64,000 bases of DNA from Flavobacterium ginsengisoli (GCF_029625315.1 NZ_CP121110.1:859501-923500), one strand, 5' to 3'; shown: positions 1-8,880, numbered from the stretch's first letter. Notes: generated by a model from the sequence alone, not told the origin. Made by a program: numbers and translations.

Positions 1-1070
1 GTTCTATCCAGAAAAACTTTGATACAGCCGATAACTTGGTGGAAAGCATTAATGGTTTCCAAAAGAAATTTGGAGCAAAAGTAAGACCAAGCGAAGATAA
101 AATTGATGCCGAGATTGCTTACAACAAATATGATGTTTTCAAAGTATTGCCATATTGGTACATTACAGCATCTATCTTTATGTTGATGTTTACGATTCTT
201 AATATTTTTTTCGAGAAAAAATGGCTAAGATTTACTGTAAACGGTTTTCATATTATTATCGGATTATTGTTTGCACTTCATACCGTTGGATTAATTGCGC
301 GTTGGTATATTTCGGGTCACGCACCTTGGAGTAACGCGTACGAATCTATTGTATATGTAGCTTGGTCTACGATGTTCTTTGGATTGGCTTTTGATAGAAA
401 ATCGAAACTTACAGTAGCTTCATCTGCATTTGTTACAGCAATGATCTTAATGGCGGCATACATGAACTGGATCGATCCAGAAATTGCAAACTTACAGCCA
501 GTTCTTAATTCGTATTGGTTAATGATTCACGTAGCAGTTATCGTAGCTAGTTATGGTCCGACTGCGTTAGGAATGATTTTAGGTTTTGTTGCTCTATTAT
601 TGATTTTCTTTACAAATGATAAAAATAAAGCCAAAATGGATTTGCATATTAAAGAAGTAAGTTACATTAACGAAATGGCTCTGACTATTGGCCTTATCAT
701 GCTAACAATTGGAAACTTCTTAGGTGGACAATGGGCAAACGAAAGTTGGGGACGTTACTGGGGATGGGATCCAAAAGAAACTTGGGCTTTAATCTCGATT
801 ATGATTTATGCTTTTGTAATTCACGCTCGTTTTGTTCCAGCCTTAAGAGGAAAATGGTTCTTTAACTTAATGAGTATGTATGCTTTTGTTTCAATCTTGT
901 TTACGTACTATGGAGTAAACTTCCACTTAGTAGGTTTACACTCTTATGCAAGTGGAGAAGCACATTCATTAAACTGGATTTACTATTGCTTGATTACAAT
1001 TTCTATAATTGGAGCGGTAACCTATCCAAAGTACCGTAAATACTATAAAACTAAAAAAGTTAAGAAATAA
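1..1070 (+). CDS. ccsA: CcsA-type cytochrome c biogenesis protein, C-terminal part (5' end outside window)
   Basis: The frame is open from the first base, so the gene starts upstream of the window; the TTG at 36 is internal. What remains is a polytopic membrane protein ending in the tryptophan-rich haem-handling signature WGRYWGWDPKETWALI (the WWD motif of CcsA/ResC), followed by conserved histidines. CcsA proteins carry haem across the membrane and attach it to periplasmic cytochromes c. In Flavobacteriia this domain is usually the C-terminal half of a fused CcsB-CcsA protein of about 1000 residues; that fusion is inferred here, not seen. A strong hairpin terminator follows at 1101-1130. Confidence 0.88.
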   Translation, partial: SIQKNFDTADNLVESINGFQKKFGAKVRPSEDKIDAEIAYNKYDVFKVLPYWYITASIFMLMFTILNIFFEKKWLRFTVNGFHIIIGLLFALHTVGLIARWYISGHAPWSNAYESIVYVAWSTMFFGLAFDRKSKLTVASSAFVTAMILMAAYMNWIDPEIANLQPVLNSYWLMIHVAVIVASYGPTALGMILGFVALLLIFFTNDKNKAKMDLHIKEVSYINEMALTIGLIMLTIGNFLGGQWANESWGRYWGWDPKETWALISIMIYAFVIHARFVPALRGKWFFNLMSMYAFVSILFTYYGVNFHLVGLHSYASGEAHSLNWIYYCLITISIIGAVTYPKYRKYYKTKKVKK

Positions 1071-1100
1071 ATAATTTACAATAATTATTAATTCATAAAA

Positions 1101-1130
1101 AAGGTTCAACATGATGTTGAACCTTTTTTT
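1101..1130. terminator. Bidirectional rho-independent terminator
   Basis: A perfect 12-bp stem (AAGGTTCAACAT / ATGTTGAACCTT) with a 1-base centre has T runs on one side and A runs on the other. It ends the ccsA gene on the plus strand and the DUF3667 gene on the minus strand. Confidence 0.85.
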
Positions 1131-1140
1131 ATATCAAATT

Positions 1141-1869
1141 TTAAAGTTTGCCAAAGAGGAGAAGTACAATAGCAGTTATTAGAAAAAAGCAAATTAGAAA
1201 AATAAGATGACTCAACAGAGTTAAGAAAAATGCTTTGATTTTAGACATTTTATTAAAAAACTGCATATTTGTCCAAAAGATTAAAATAATGCCAATAACA
1301 TACATTACATTGTTGTACTGTGCTATATGTGAAGTATGATTTAGAAAAATCAATACCGGCATTGTTACTAATTGTACAGATATTCTTTGAGCCGCCTTAA
1401 AAGTATTGAGTACAAATAGTTCAACAAAATTATACCCCTGTTTTCTAAAAACAAGATAAGTGCCAATAGTATAAATAGGAATTGAGCCTACTGTAACCCA
1501 AGAAAAATGTGTGGCAAACCATTCGTTTATATAATCAGAATCGATATTTGAGGTCTTTGCCGCTTCAAAAGTATTAATGTGAAAGTAATGATATAAAAGA
1601 CCATAAAGCGTTGCAAGGACCACAACCAAAGATAAAGGCTTAAAATGATGAACTCTTTTTCCTTCGATAAATTCTCGGATAGAATGCCCAGGTCTGGTAA
1701 ATAATTGTTTCAAAGAATACAAAATGCCTTTATCAAAATGCAATAAACCATGCTGAATATCATGCCATAAAAAATGAGCATTAATTTTGTGCGTTTCTGC
1801 AGTCTGACCGCAGTTGTTGCAATAATGACCTTTAAAAATCTGATGACAATTTTTGCAAATGATTTCCAT
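1141..1869 (-). CDS. DUF3667 family membrane protein with N-terminal zinc ribbon
   Basis: 242 residues. The N terminus has two CxxC pairs (CKNCHQIFKGHYCNNCG, residues about 5-21), a treble-clef/zinc-ribbon arrangement. An amphipathic region with FTRPGHSIREFIEGKRVHHFKPLS follows, then four or five hydrophobic segments. This layout is characteristic of DUF3667 proteins of Bacteroidota, whose function is unknown. The gene is 18 bases downstream of the DoxX gene on the same strand, so the two are probably co-transcribed. Length and start look complete. Confidence 0.75.
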   Translation of the reverse strand: MEIICKNCHQIFKGHYCNNCGQTAETHKINAHFLWHDIQHGLLHFDKGILYSLKQLFTRPGHSIREFIEGKRVHHFKPLSLVVVLATLYGLLYHYFHINTFEAAKTSNIDSDYINEWFATHFSWVTVGSIPIYTIGTYLVFRKQGYNFVELFVLNTFKAAQRISVQLVTMPVLIFLNHTSHIAQYNNVMYVIGIILIFWTNMQFFNKMSKIKAFFLTLLSHLIFLICFFLITAIVLLLFGKL

Positions 1870-1887
1870 TAGAGCTCGGTATTGATT

Positions 1888-2271
1888 TTATAAATTATTT
1901 TTTTTGACGCCATTAGGATACATAATAGCCAATAATACTATTATCAGTAGAAAATTATATTCAACACCATTTCTTCCACCGCCTACAACAAACCAGCCTT
2001 CTTTAAAATGCACTAAAACAATTCCCATTATGAGGACAAAAATGGTTACAAAACCAGCAAGTTTAATGTATTTATTAACCAATAAAAGAATTGCCGCAAC
2101 TACATGCGACAATTTAATGCTCCAAGCAAGAAACACACCATAAGGAGCAAATCCAATTTGATTGAGAAAAAGATTTCCAAAATCATTAATGCCATTATTA
2201 AACATTCCGGAAACAGAATGGGTGAGGAGAATAATCGCCATTGCGATTCTCAAGAGTAAGTTTGCATTCAT
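1888..2271 (-). CDS. DoxX-like family membrane protein
   Basis: 127 residues with four predicted transmembrane helices and the pattern of DoxX proteins: N-terminal RIAMAIILLTHSVSGMF, a second helix beginning WSIKLSHVVAAILLL, and a C-terminal helix ending near MYPNG. DoxX-family proteins are small inner-membrane proteins, some linked to quinone or thiol redox chemistry; the specific role here is unknown. It is the promoter-proximal gene of a pair with the DUF3667 gene. Most of its length overlaps only shadow frames on the other strand. Confidence 0.7.
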   Translation of the reverse strand: MNANLLLRIAMAIILLTHSVSGMFNNGINDFGNLFLNQIGFAPYGVFLAWSIKLSHVVAAILLLVNKYIKLAGFVTIFVLIMGIVLVHFKEGWFVVGGGRNGVEYNFLLIIVLLAIMYPNGVKKNNL

Positions 2272-2355
2272 AAATTGGTTTTTGGTGAATTAAAAATAAT
2301 AAAAAAACGCATATTACTCTGAATATGCGTTTTAGCTTTTTATAAAAGATTAATT

Positions 2356-3144
2356 TCAAACTTTTCCTAAAGTATAAAGTTGTGTCATTGTTGGAGTTGG
2401 GCTTCCACCAGCTGGCTCTAAAGTAATTCCAAATGCTTCTGCAGAATCGGTTTGATTTACAGCGAAAATTTTCTGAGAATTTCCTTCAAAATTATCCAAT
2501 AAACCAATGCTTGTTGGTGTAAGAACAGGACTTAACTTTAAAGACCAAACCTGATAAACCATTCCTTTTGGAGGAGCTGGTAAACCTGCCGCATCGATAT
2601 AAGTGGTTTTAGTCTGCTTATTCCAATATACTTTTGCAAAAGAAGTTGGCGAAACAGCCTGACCGCCAAGAGTTACACCAGTATTTTTAATATCTCTAAC
2701 AATACTCAAGTTTTTCTCGGTTTGCTTATTCTGTTGATCTAAAAAGGCATATTCGCGCTGAATTTTGTTCTTTTCATTTCCAACAGTAGAAATCGCTTCT
2801 TTTGTTTTTGTCAATTCTAAAGTCTGATATCCTAACCCTAAAAGCAATAGCACTGCCGCAGCCCAGCCTACATATTGCGACCAGTTTGATGCTGGTTTCA
2901 TGTCAACTACTTTTCCGTGTTTAAGTTCCAGACGAGCTTTAATTTTTTCGAAATTCTCTACAGAGTGGAAAGGAGAGAAGCTAGAAGAAAGCGCAATGAC
3001 AGCCTTTTCTATCGAGATAATTTCCTGATCCATTTCTGGGTTCTTTTTTGCCATTTCGGCAATTTCGAGATTTTCTTTTTCACTTAATAGACCGTAAACA
3101 TACAGCTCTAAAATTCCTGATTCTATATATTCTTGTGCTTCCAT
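2356..3144 (-). CDS. Anti-sigma factor, RskA/anti-sigma-K type
   Basis: 262 residues. The N-terminal cytoplasmic part (residues 1-90, starting MEAQEYIESGILELYVYGLL) resembles the zinc-less anti-sigma domain of RskA. One transmembrane helix follows (about 92-108, YVGWAAAVLLLLGLGYQ). The C-terminal periplasmic RskA domain includes VYWNKQTKTTYIDAAGLP and PAPPKGMVYQVWSL. It should bind and inhibit the ECF sigma factor encoded immediately upstream. Its ATG shares one base with the sigma stop codon (TAATG), which indicates translational coupling. Confidence 0.88.
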   Translation of the reverse strand: MEAQEYIESGILELYVYGLLSEKENLEIAEMAKKNPEMDQEIISIEKAVIALSSSFSPFHSVENFEKIKARLELKHGKVVDMKPASNWSQYVGWAAAVLLLLGLGYQTLELTKTKEAISTVGNEKNKIQREYAFLDQQNKQTEKNLSIVRDIKNTGVTLGGQAVSPTSFAKVYWNKQTKTTYIDAAGLPAPPKGMVYQVWSLKLSPVLTPTSIGLLDNFEGNSQKIFAVNQTDSAEAFGITLEPAGGSPTPTMTQLYTLGKV

Positions 3145-3674
3145 TATATCTTCAAATAATTACGTAAATCGTTAATACAGTTTCTGTTTTGTGTTTTGAT
3201 AGTTCCCAGTGGCAGTGCCAATTCTTCTGAAGCTTCTTGCTGGGTATATCCTTTAAAGAACAATAAATTAATTATTTCGATACATTTTGGTTTTAGTTTT
3301 TTTACAAATTCCTGAATTCCAATTGCATCAAGTTTATGACTCAATTTATTGCTCTCGTCTAAGAGATTTACGAAATTATCTGATGAAAGGTTTTTTTGGC
3401 TGTTGTTGTAGTCTTTAGAACGAAGTTTATCTATCGAGGTATTCCTGGCTATATTTAAGATCCAAGTATAAAATCGGCCTTTGCCTTCATTGTAGGTGTC
3501 AATGTTTTTCCAGATTTTGACAAAAACATCTTGAAGCACGTCTTCTGCTTCTTCTCGATTTTTGATTAACACATGAATGACAGAAAACAGACTTTTTGAG
3601 TACATGTCGTACAAATGCGTAAAAGCTTTTTCGTCTTTTTTGTAAATTAAAACTAGCAGTTCTTCTTGACTCAT
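3144..3674 (-). CDS. ECF-family RNA polymerase sigma-70 factor
   Basis: 176 residues, the usual size for an ECF sigma factor. Region 2 runs about residues 12-85 and contains the core-binding and -10 recognition stretch NREEAEDVLQDVFVKIW and GRFYTWILNIARNTSID. Region 4 (about 125-174) contains the helix-turn-helix GYTQQEASEELALPLGTIK. The gene is first in a two-gene operon with its anti-sigma partner. No exact TAnnTTTG -7 box lies upstream, so the operon may use its own sigma factor; that is inference. The signal sensed is unknown. Confidence 0.93.
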   Translation of the reverse strand: MSQEELLVLIYKKDEKAFTHLYDMYSKSLFSVIHVLIKNREEAEDVLQDVFVKIWKNIDTYNEGKGRFYTWILNIARNTSIDKLRSKDYNNSQKNLSSDNFVNLLDESNKLSHKLDAIGIQEFVKKLKPKCIEIINLLFFKGYTQQEASEELALPLGTIKTQNRNCINDLRNYLKI

Positions 3675-3955
3675 AGATTTGGATTTTTAAGTTTAAACAT
3701 TAAAAGTTAAGATGTTATTCGCTAACTGTTATAAAGATAATTTATTTTTTTCTGATATTTTTTATTTTTTTTAATAGCCAAAACCCTAAGAAAATAAAGG
3801 GTTTTAAAAAAAAGTGCATTTTTTTTCACTTTTTTTAAAACCAAAAACAATCCTATTACGTAAATGTATTTTATAAGGTCAGAATGATCTTATAGAAAGC
3901 AAAAAGCCAATTAGAAAATTTAGAAAGCTGTTGTTATAAAATTATTATAGAGAAT

Positions 3956-4093
3956 ATGGATAGCAAAATAATAATGAAAATATTAATAGTTGGATTAACA
4001 ACAGTTTTGACGTTGATCGATTTTACTGAAAAGGATTTTTTAAAAGACATTTTGCCAAATAGCAGTAATAATGCTGGGCAAATGCTGAGATAA
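3956..4093 (+). CDS. Possible small protein, 45 residues
   Basis: This ATG-started frame encodes a 45-residue peptide whose first 22 residues are basic then hydrophobic (MKILIVGLTTVLTLID), followed by an acidic and polar tail. It lies between the divergent sigma gene and glutathione peroxidase and has a strong terminator 250 bases downstream. There is no recognisable family and no clear promoter. It could equally be chance or part of an RNA gene. Confidence 0.2.
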   Translation: MDSKIIMKILIVGLTTVLTLIDFTEKDFLKDILPNSSNNAGQMLR

Positions 4094-4339
4094 TAAAGAG
4101 AAAACAAAAGATATTGAATAGTTGATGCACTCGGACTTCCAGACCGAAGATTTTTTTAATATGTCTTTCGGATATTTTAGGATTTAAATTTACATCAATA
4201 CAAGCCAGTTAAAGATTTTTTTGAAAGCCATTTGACATATTGGGGGGAAAGAAATTTTCGAACACAACCGAGTCATCAACTATAATTTATAAAAGATTGC
4301 ATAATAATTAATTCATGGTTTGATTTGTTTGTATGGGGG

Positions 4340-4377
4340 GAAGCCTAACGTCTGATTAACGTTAGGCTTCATTTTTT
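4340..4377 (+). terminator. Orphan rho-independent terminator
   Basis: A perfect 12-bp stem (GAAGCCTAACGT / ACGTTAGGCTTC) with a 7-base loop is followed by ATTTTTTATTT. The only plus-strand gene upstream is the doubtful small ORF at 3956, so something in this spacer is probably transcribed. Confidence 0.8.
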
Positions 4378-4461
4378 ATTTAACTTTTGATTGGCAAAAA
4401 TTAAAGCCTTAAAATAGTTTTTGTAAAATGGATTTTAGCTAATTTTATAAAAAATTATACG

Positions 4462-5049
4462 ATGAAAAAAATACTATTTATACTATTTGGAGCTACAGTT
4501 TTGTCTGCGACAGGATTAAATGCTCAAACCAGTACAAACAAATTATCTAAAAAAGATAAAACCATGGCAAAAGAAACAATTTATCAATTTAAGGTTGAAG
4601 ATTTATCAGGAGACACTTTTGACTTTGCTTCTTTAAAAGGCAAAAAAATCTTGATTGTCAACACTGCTTCAAAATGCGGTTTAACACCTCAGTACAAAGA
4701 TTTAGAAGCAGTTTATAAAGAATATAAAGATAAAGGTTTTGTAATTGTTGGTTTTCCAGCAAACAACTTTGCATCTCAAGAACCAGGAACAAATAAAGAA
4801 ATCGAAACGTTCTGCCAACAGAATTACGGAGTTTCTTTTCCGATGATGAGTAAGGTTTCAGTAAAAGGAAGTGATATGTGCGAAGTATATAAGTTCTTGA
4901 CCGAAAAATCTAGAAATGGCTTGCAAGATTCTGAAGTAGAGTGGAATTTTCAAAAATACTTAATCAATGAAAAAGGTGAATTGGTTAAAGTAATTAAACC
5001 AAAAACTTTAGTTACAGAACCTGAAGTAATTAATTGGATTAAAAGCTAA
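4462..5049 (+). CDS. Glutathione peroxidase family protein, exported
   Basis: 195 residues. A signal peptide (MKKILFILFGATVLSATGLNAQ) precedes a complete GPx fold. The peroxidatic cysteine is in NTASKCGLTPQY, followed by GFPANNFASQEPGTN, a second cysteine in IETFCQQNYGVSFPM, and the Trp-Asn pair in VEWNFQKYL. These enzymes reduce peroxides, in bacteria usually with thioredoxin rather than glutathione; here it would act in the periplasm. At the catalytic glutamine position of the classical FPCNQF motif this protein has asparagine. A second methionine at MAKETIYQF (residue 35) would give a cytoplasmic form. A terminator follows at 5060-5099. Confidence 0.92.
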   Translation: MKKILFILFGATVLSATGLNAQTSTNKLSKKDKTMAKETIYQFKVEDLSGDTFDFASLKGKKILIVNTASKCGLTPQYKDLEAVYKEYKDKGFVIVGFPANNFASQEPGTNKEIETFCQQNYGVSFPMMSKVSVKGSDMCEVYKFLTEKSRNGLQDSEVEWNFQKYLINEKGELVKVIKPKTLVTEPEVINWIKS

Positions 5050-5059
5050 AAAACATTAA

Positions 5060-5099
5060 AAAAGCCCAAATTTGCATCTTCAAATTTGGGCTTTTTTTT
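5060..5099 (+). terminator. Rho-independent terminator
   Basis: The stem AAAAGCCCAAATTTG / CAAATTTGGGCTTTT with a 6-base loop and a T run ends the glutathione peroxidase gene. Downstream (5133-5170) lies a degenerate tandem of CTTTGCGTC, a string that is common between genes in this window. Confidence 0.85.
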
Positions 5100-5171
5100 G
5101 TTCTAAAGTTTCAAAGGTACAGGGTTATAAATACTTTGCGTCCTTTGCGTAATTCATCGCGTCCTTTGCTG

Positions 5172-5669
5172 TTAAACTAAAATAAGTTGCATAAAAACCA
5201 AATCGAGCCAGTGATCAAATTTGTATCCAACTTCACGAATTGTGCCTGTAGCAACAAATCCGAATTTTTCATGAAAAGCAATACTTCCTGCATTATCGGC
5301 ATCAATTGCACCAATCATAACATGATAACCTTGCTCTTTTGCCAAACGAATTAATTCTGTCAAAAGTTTAGAGCCAATTCCTTTTCCTATAATGTTATCA
5401 ACAACATATACAGAATGCTCAATAGTATATTGATAGCCAATTTTTTCTCTAAACTGTCCGTAACTTCCAAAACCAACCACTTCGCCATCTAAATCGGCTA
5501 CTATTACAGGAAGATTCTTAGCTGTTTTATCTTCAAACCATTTGGTCTGAACTTCTAAAGTTTGAATTTCATAACTGTAATTAGCAGTTGTATGCAAAAT
5601 AGAATGATTTACAATTTCTAAAATCTTTTGCAAATCGTTTGGTGTTGCAGGTCTTAATATAATGCTCAT
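5172..5669 (-). CDS. GNAT-family N-acetyltransferase, phosphinothricin-acetyltransferase-like
   Basis: 165 residues, the normal length. Residues 2-160 form one GNAT domain: N-terminal LRPATPNDLQKILEIVNHSI, the YGQFREKIGYQYTIEHSVYV strand pair, and the acetyl-CoA loop in VYVVDNIIGKGIGSKLL. The GAIDADNAGSIAFHEKFGF stretch is typical of the PAT/YncA subfamily. Such enzymes acetylate small amines or amino-acid analogues; the substrate here is not known. It sits 16 bases downstream of the thioredoxin-family gene on the same strand and may share its transcript. Confidence 0.82.
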   Translation of the reverse strand: MSIILRPATPNDLQKILEIVNHSILHTTANYSYEIQTLEVQTKWFEDKTAKNLPVIVADLDGEVVGFGSYGQFREKIGYQYTIEHSVYVVDNIIGKGIGSKLLTELIRLAKEQGYHVMIGAIDADNAGSIAFHEKFGFVATGTIREVGYKFDHWLDLVFMQLILV

Positions 5670-5685
5670 TGGTAATTGTTGTCGT

Positions 5686-6861
5686 TTATTTGGTGTTGAG
5701 TTCAGCTAATAGGACGTCTACTTCCTTTGAATTCCAGTCCATTTCTTTGGCTATTGCTTTGGCATTTTTGGCATATTCTAAAGCTTTTTTCTTATTTTTT
5801 AATTTATTATAAAGTTTGGCCTCAAGTAAATTTCCGTCGTAAGAGTCATTTAATTCTAGAGAACGATCTACCCAAGAGATAGCTTTTTTTAAACTTTCTG
5901 CGTCTTTAATATGCTTAAAATAAGTGTTTCCGATGTCTTTTAAGAAACTAGCATCATTCCAAACCAATTTCTGAGTATCTTCAAGAGTTACTTTTTTATA
6001 AAAATCCCATTTCTCGGTTCTTTCTGCCAATGTCAAATCATATTTAAAAACTAAAGAATCTGTCTTTTGCAATCGAATTGATTTTGCAACTTCTCTTTGT
6101 TTATAGTAGTTTACAGTATCTAAATTGTCAACCAAAGGTCGAAGTAATTCATTTACAATACTTTCAATTTTACGATCAACACGACTTTGAGAAGCTACCG
6201 CGGCAAAATCTTTCTGATGATTTAAAACATATTGAAATTCTCGAGATTTAATATCAGTAACACCATTTGCAATAACACGCCAGTTTAACTCACTAACTAA
6301 TTGTTTGTCAGATTGTGTGTTCAAATAAATATGCGTTGGTATTGACAACTCCGTTCTATCTTTTCCTTTTCTCAAAGTATTTAAATAATAAAAGAACTTA
6401 TCTGAATTGCTAGGATCGGCAAGAAATTGTTTTTCTAAATGAGGCAATTGCATCTTGGGATTTAAAGCATTATTAAGCTCGTTAAGAAATTCTGGTTTCT
6501 TTAATTCGCCCTTTAAAGCATAAATTAAAGTTTCGTTACTATCGATAAATAAAAAAGTAGGAAGCGATTTGGTGTTGAATTTCTCTTTTAAAGCAATCCC
6601 TTCTTCTTTTTCAATGTTTTTGTAAGTGCAGACAAAATTCTTATTCAAAAAATCTATTACAGCAGGATCACTCAAAACTTCTGTTTTCATTAAATTGCAA
6701 TGTGGGCACCAATCGGCATAAAGCATTACAAAAAGAGGTTTTCCTTCTTTTTTAGCACTTTCTAAGGCCGTTTTATATGGAACATCAACAGGAACAAATT
6801 GATTCTGAGAAGTAATGGTTTGAAAAGTAATAGATAAAAATAGTATAAATAAGAAACGCAT
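5686..6861 (-). CDS. Exported thioredoxin-family protein with helical C-terminal region
   Basis: 391 residues. A signal peptide (about 1-18) is followed by a thioredoxin fold at about 25-130 with active site YADWCPHCNLMK and the cis-proline segment KSLPTFLFID. The remaining 250 residues are helical and TPR-like near the end (WVDRSLELNDSYDGNLLEAK). It probably handles disulfides in the periplasm. The CPHC active-site pair is less reducing than CGPC, which fits an oxidase or isomerase role; that is inference. The start is supported by the signal peptide. Confidence 0.85.
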   Translation of the reverse strand: MRFLFILFLSITFQTITSQNQFVPVDVPYKTALESAKKEGKPLFVMLYADWCPHCNLMKTEVLSDPAVIDFLNKNFVCTYKNIEKEEGIALKEKFNTKSLPTFLFIDSNETLIYALKGELKKPEFLNELNNALNPKMQLPHLEKQFLADPSNSDKFFYYLNTLRKGKDRTELSIPTHIYLNTQSDKQLVSELNWRVIANGVTDIKSREFQYVLNHQKDFAAVASQSRVDRKIESIVNELLRPLVDNLDTVNYYKQREVAKSIRLQKTDSLVFKYDLTLAERTEKWDFYKKVTLEDTQKLVWNDASFLKDIGNTYFKHIKDAESLKKAISWVDRSLELNDSYDGNLLEAKLYNKLKNKKKALEYAKNAKAIAKEMDWNSKEVDVLLAELNTK

Positions 6862-6968
6862 ATTATGTCTGGCTTTTATTAATTATTCGATTTTACAAAT
6901 ATATTCCCTTTTTTGAGAAACAGCCTTAATATATTCCTAATTATAATATAAATCAAGTGCGAAGTTTG

Positions 6969-6976
6969 TAACTTTG
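6969..6976 (+). promoter_or_regulatory. Predicted -7 promoter element of menD
   Basis: TAACTTTG matches the Bacteroidota -7 consensus TAnnTTTG, 63 bases before the menD start. No clear TTG lies at the ideal -33 position. Confidence 0.5.
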
Positions 6977-7039
6977 TAAGCAAGATGAAGAAAAATTATA
7001 TCAGGATTTTTCTTTAAAAAATAGTAATACACGACCGGA

Positions 7040-8701
7040 ATGATTTACCCCAAAATAGCGCTAGCACAAAGCATTATCGAAATTTTATCTGCCAAAGGCA
7101 TTGTTAATATTATAATTTCTCCAGGATCTAGAAACGCACCGTTAACTATTGGTTTTGCTCAAAATCCAAATTTTACCTGTTACAGTATTGCAGACGAGCG
7201 ATGTCTCGCTTTTTTTGCATTAGGAATTGCCCAGCAAACCAAACAGCCAACAGCAGTTGTCTGTACTTCAGGATCAGCTTTATTAAATTATTATCCGGCT
7301 ATTGCAGAAGCATTTTACAGCCAGATTCCCTTGATTGTTATTTCTGCTGATCGTCCGCAGAGCAAAATTGATATCGGAGACGGACAAACCATTCGTCAGG
7401 AAAATGTTTTTGCCAATCATTCTGTTTTTAATGCCAATTTAACAGAAGAAGCTTCAGAAGAGAATGATTTAAAGATCAATCTAGCCATTGAAACAGCTAT
7501 TCTTAAAAAAGGTCCAGTTCATATCAATGCGCCTTTTGAAGAGCCTTTATATGAAACTACAGAAGAGCTTTCTGTAAAGCCAAAAATCACAAATCTTGAG
7601 TTTGTAAATTTTTCAAAAATTATAGAAAACAGCAACGAGTTTGTTTCGGTTTGGAATAATACAAAGCGAAAATTAGTTTTAGTTGGAGTAAACGAAGCCA
7701 ATAGTATTGATCAAGAAATTATCGAAAATCTAGCCTCAGATCCTTCAGTTGTTGTACTTACAGAAACTACTTCAAATCTTCATCATGAGAGTTTTATTAA
7801 TTCAATAGATACTTTAATTACACCTTTTGATGATTTTGATTTTAAACAATTTAATCCAGAAGTTTTAGTGACTTTTGGTGGAATGGTTGTCTCAAAAAGA
7901 ATTAAAGGTTTTTTAAGAAAATACAAACCAAAACATCATTGGCATATTGATACTTTACGTGCTTACGATACGTTTGGCGCTTTGACAAAACATTTTGAAA
8001 TGCAGCCAAATGATTTCTTTAAAGATCTATTTTCAAAAACAGTATTTGTAAAGAGCAATTATTTCAAAAACATTGATACCGTTTATAAAGCAAGATTAGA
8101 GAAAAGAAAGGAATACTTAAGTAAAATTGAGTTTTCAGATTTTAAAGCTTTCGAAAAAGTTATACAATCGTTGCCTAAAAACAGTTTGTCGCAAATTAGC
8201 AATAGTTCTGCCATTCGTTATGCGCAATTAATTGATATTGATGATTCTATTGAAGTTTTCTGTAACAGAGGAACGAGTGGAATTGACGGAAGTACATCTA
8301 CAGCAGTGGGTGCTGCGCTTGGAAACGAAAAACAAACTGTTTTTGTTACTGGAGATATTGGCTTTTTGTATGATAGCAATGCGCTATGGAATTCTTACAT
8401 CCCGAAAAACTTCAAAATTATTTTAATTAATAATGCAGGAGGTGGAATTTTTAGGATTTTACCTGGACATCAGGAAAAACCTGTTTTCAATACTTATTTT
8501 GAGACGTCACATAGCTTGACTGCCGAACATCTAGCAAAAATGTACGGATTGAATTACTTTGTGACTCAAGATGTCCAGTCATTAGAAAATGGAATAGAAT
8601 CTTTGTATAATTCTAATGATGTTCCATGCATTTTGGAAATATTTACTCCAACATTTGAAAATGATAAAATCTTAAAAGAGTATTTTAAATTTTTATACTA
8701 A
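7040..8701 (+). CDS. menD: 2-succinyl-5-enolpyruvyl-6-hydroxy-3-cyclohexene-1-carboxylate synthase
   Basis: 553 residues, full length for MenD. This ThDP-dependent enzyme joins isochorismate and 2-oxoglutarate in menaquinone synthesis. The N-terminal pyrimidine-binding domain has IIISPGSRNAPLTIGF and the ThDP-activating glutamate in SIADERCLAFFALG. The C-terminal domain has GDIGFLYDSNALWN and NNAGGGIFRILPG, both MenD-specific. It lies in the same stretch as menB, menA and menC but is separated from menB by the CvfB-like gene, and no menF or menH is adjacent. A terminator follows at 8836-8880. Confidence 0.96.
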   Translation: MIYPKIALAQSIIEILSAKGIVNIIISPGSRNAPLTIGFAQNPNFTCYSIADERCLAFFALGIAQQTKQPTAVVCTSGSALLNYYPAIAEAFYSQIPLIVISADRPQSKIDIGDGQTIRQENVFANHSVFNANLTEEASEENDLKINLAIETAILKKGPVHINAPFEEPLYETTEELSVKPKITNLEFVNFSKIIENSNEFVSVWNNTKRKLVLVGVNEANSIDQEIIENLASDPSVVVLTETTSNLHHESFINSIDTLITPFDDFDFKQFNPEVLVTFGGMVVSKRIKGFLRKYKPKHHWHIDTLRAYDTFGALTKHFEMQPNDFFKDLFSKTVFVKSNYFKNIDTVYKARLEKRKEYLSKIEFSDFKAFEKVIQSLPKNSLSQISNSSAIRYAQLIDIDDSIEVFCNRGTSGIDGSTSTAVGAALGNEKQTVFVTGDIGFLYDSNALWNSYIPKNFKIILINNAGGGIFRILPGHQEKPVFNTYFETSHSLTAEHLAKMYGLNYFVTQDVQSLENGIESLYNSNDVPCILEIFTPTFENDKILKEYFKFLY

Positions 8702-8835
8702 ATTGAAGTTAGATATTTGTTAATATGCTTATTAATCATTTTTTGGCTGTAACGTTGGTGCTATTCACTAAATATTTACTGACCCAGCACTTTAAAAAAG
8801 AAAGCGTGTTTAAATAATTAAATTTCGCACATCGC

Positions 8836-8880
8836 AAAATCCCTTTATAACCCAATTCTATAAAGGGATTTTTTAATTTT
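8836..8880 (+). terminator. Rho-independent terminator after menD
   Basis: The 14-bp stem AAAATCCCTTTATA / TATAAAGGGATTTT with a 9-base loop is followed by a T-rich run. Confidence 0.85.

Larger units (their letters stand above)
3675..4461. other. 787-base gene-poor spacer with hairpins
   Basis: No convincing protein gene is present. From left to right it holds a hairpin AAAACCC / GGGTTTT at about 3780-3806 and a long A/T hairpin AAAAAAAGTG / CACTTTTTTT at about 3806-3842. A 45-codon ORF with a hydrophobic start lies at 3956-4093. Two copies of the string GGGGGGAA occur near 4244 and 4335, and a perfect 12-bp terminator hairpin lies at 4340-4370. The two terminator-like structures bracket about 500 bases that could be a small-RNA or small-protein transcript. 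Confidence 0.5.

Noticed and set aside
1904..2143. 79-codon plus-strand frame opposite the DoxX gene
   Set aside because: It is antisense to a clear membrane protein gene and has low-complexity, Thr/Lys-rich composition typical of shadow frames.
3675..4461. Riboswitch upstream of glutathione peroxidase
   Set aside because: The hairpins end 90 bases before the gene with a terminator, and no known aptamer consensus is recognisable.
8725..8817. 30-codon hydrophobic ORF after menD
   Set aside because: It lies upstream of the menD terminator in the 3' untranslated region, without promoter or family support; such frames are common by chance in AT-rich DNA.
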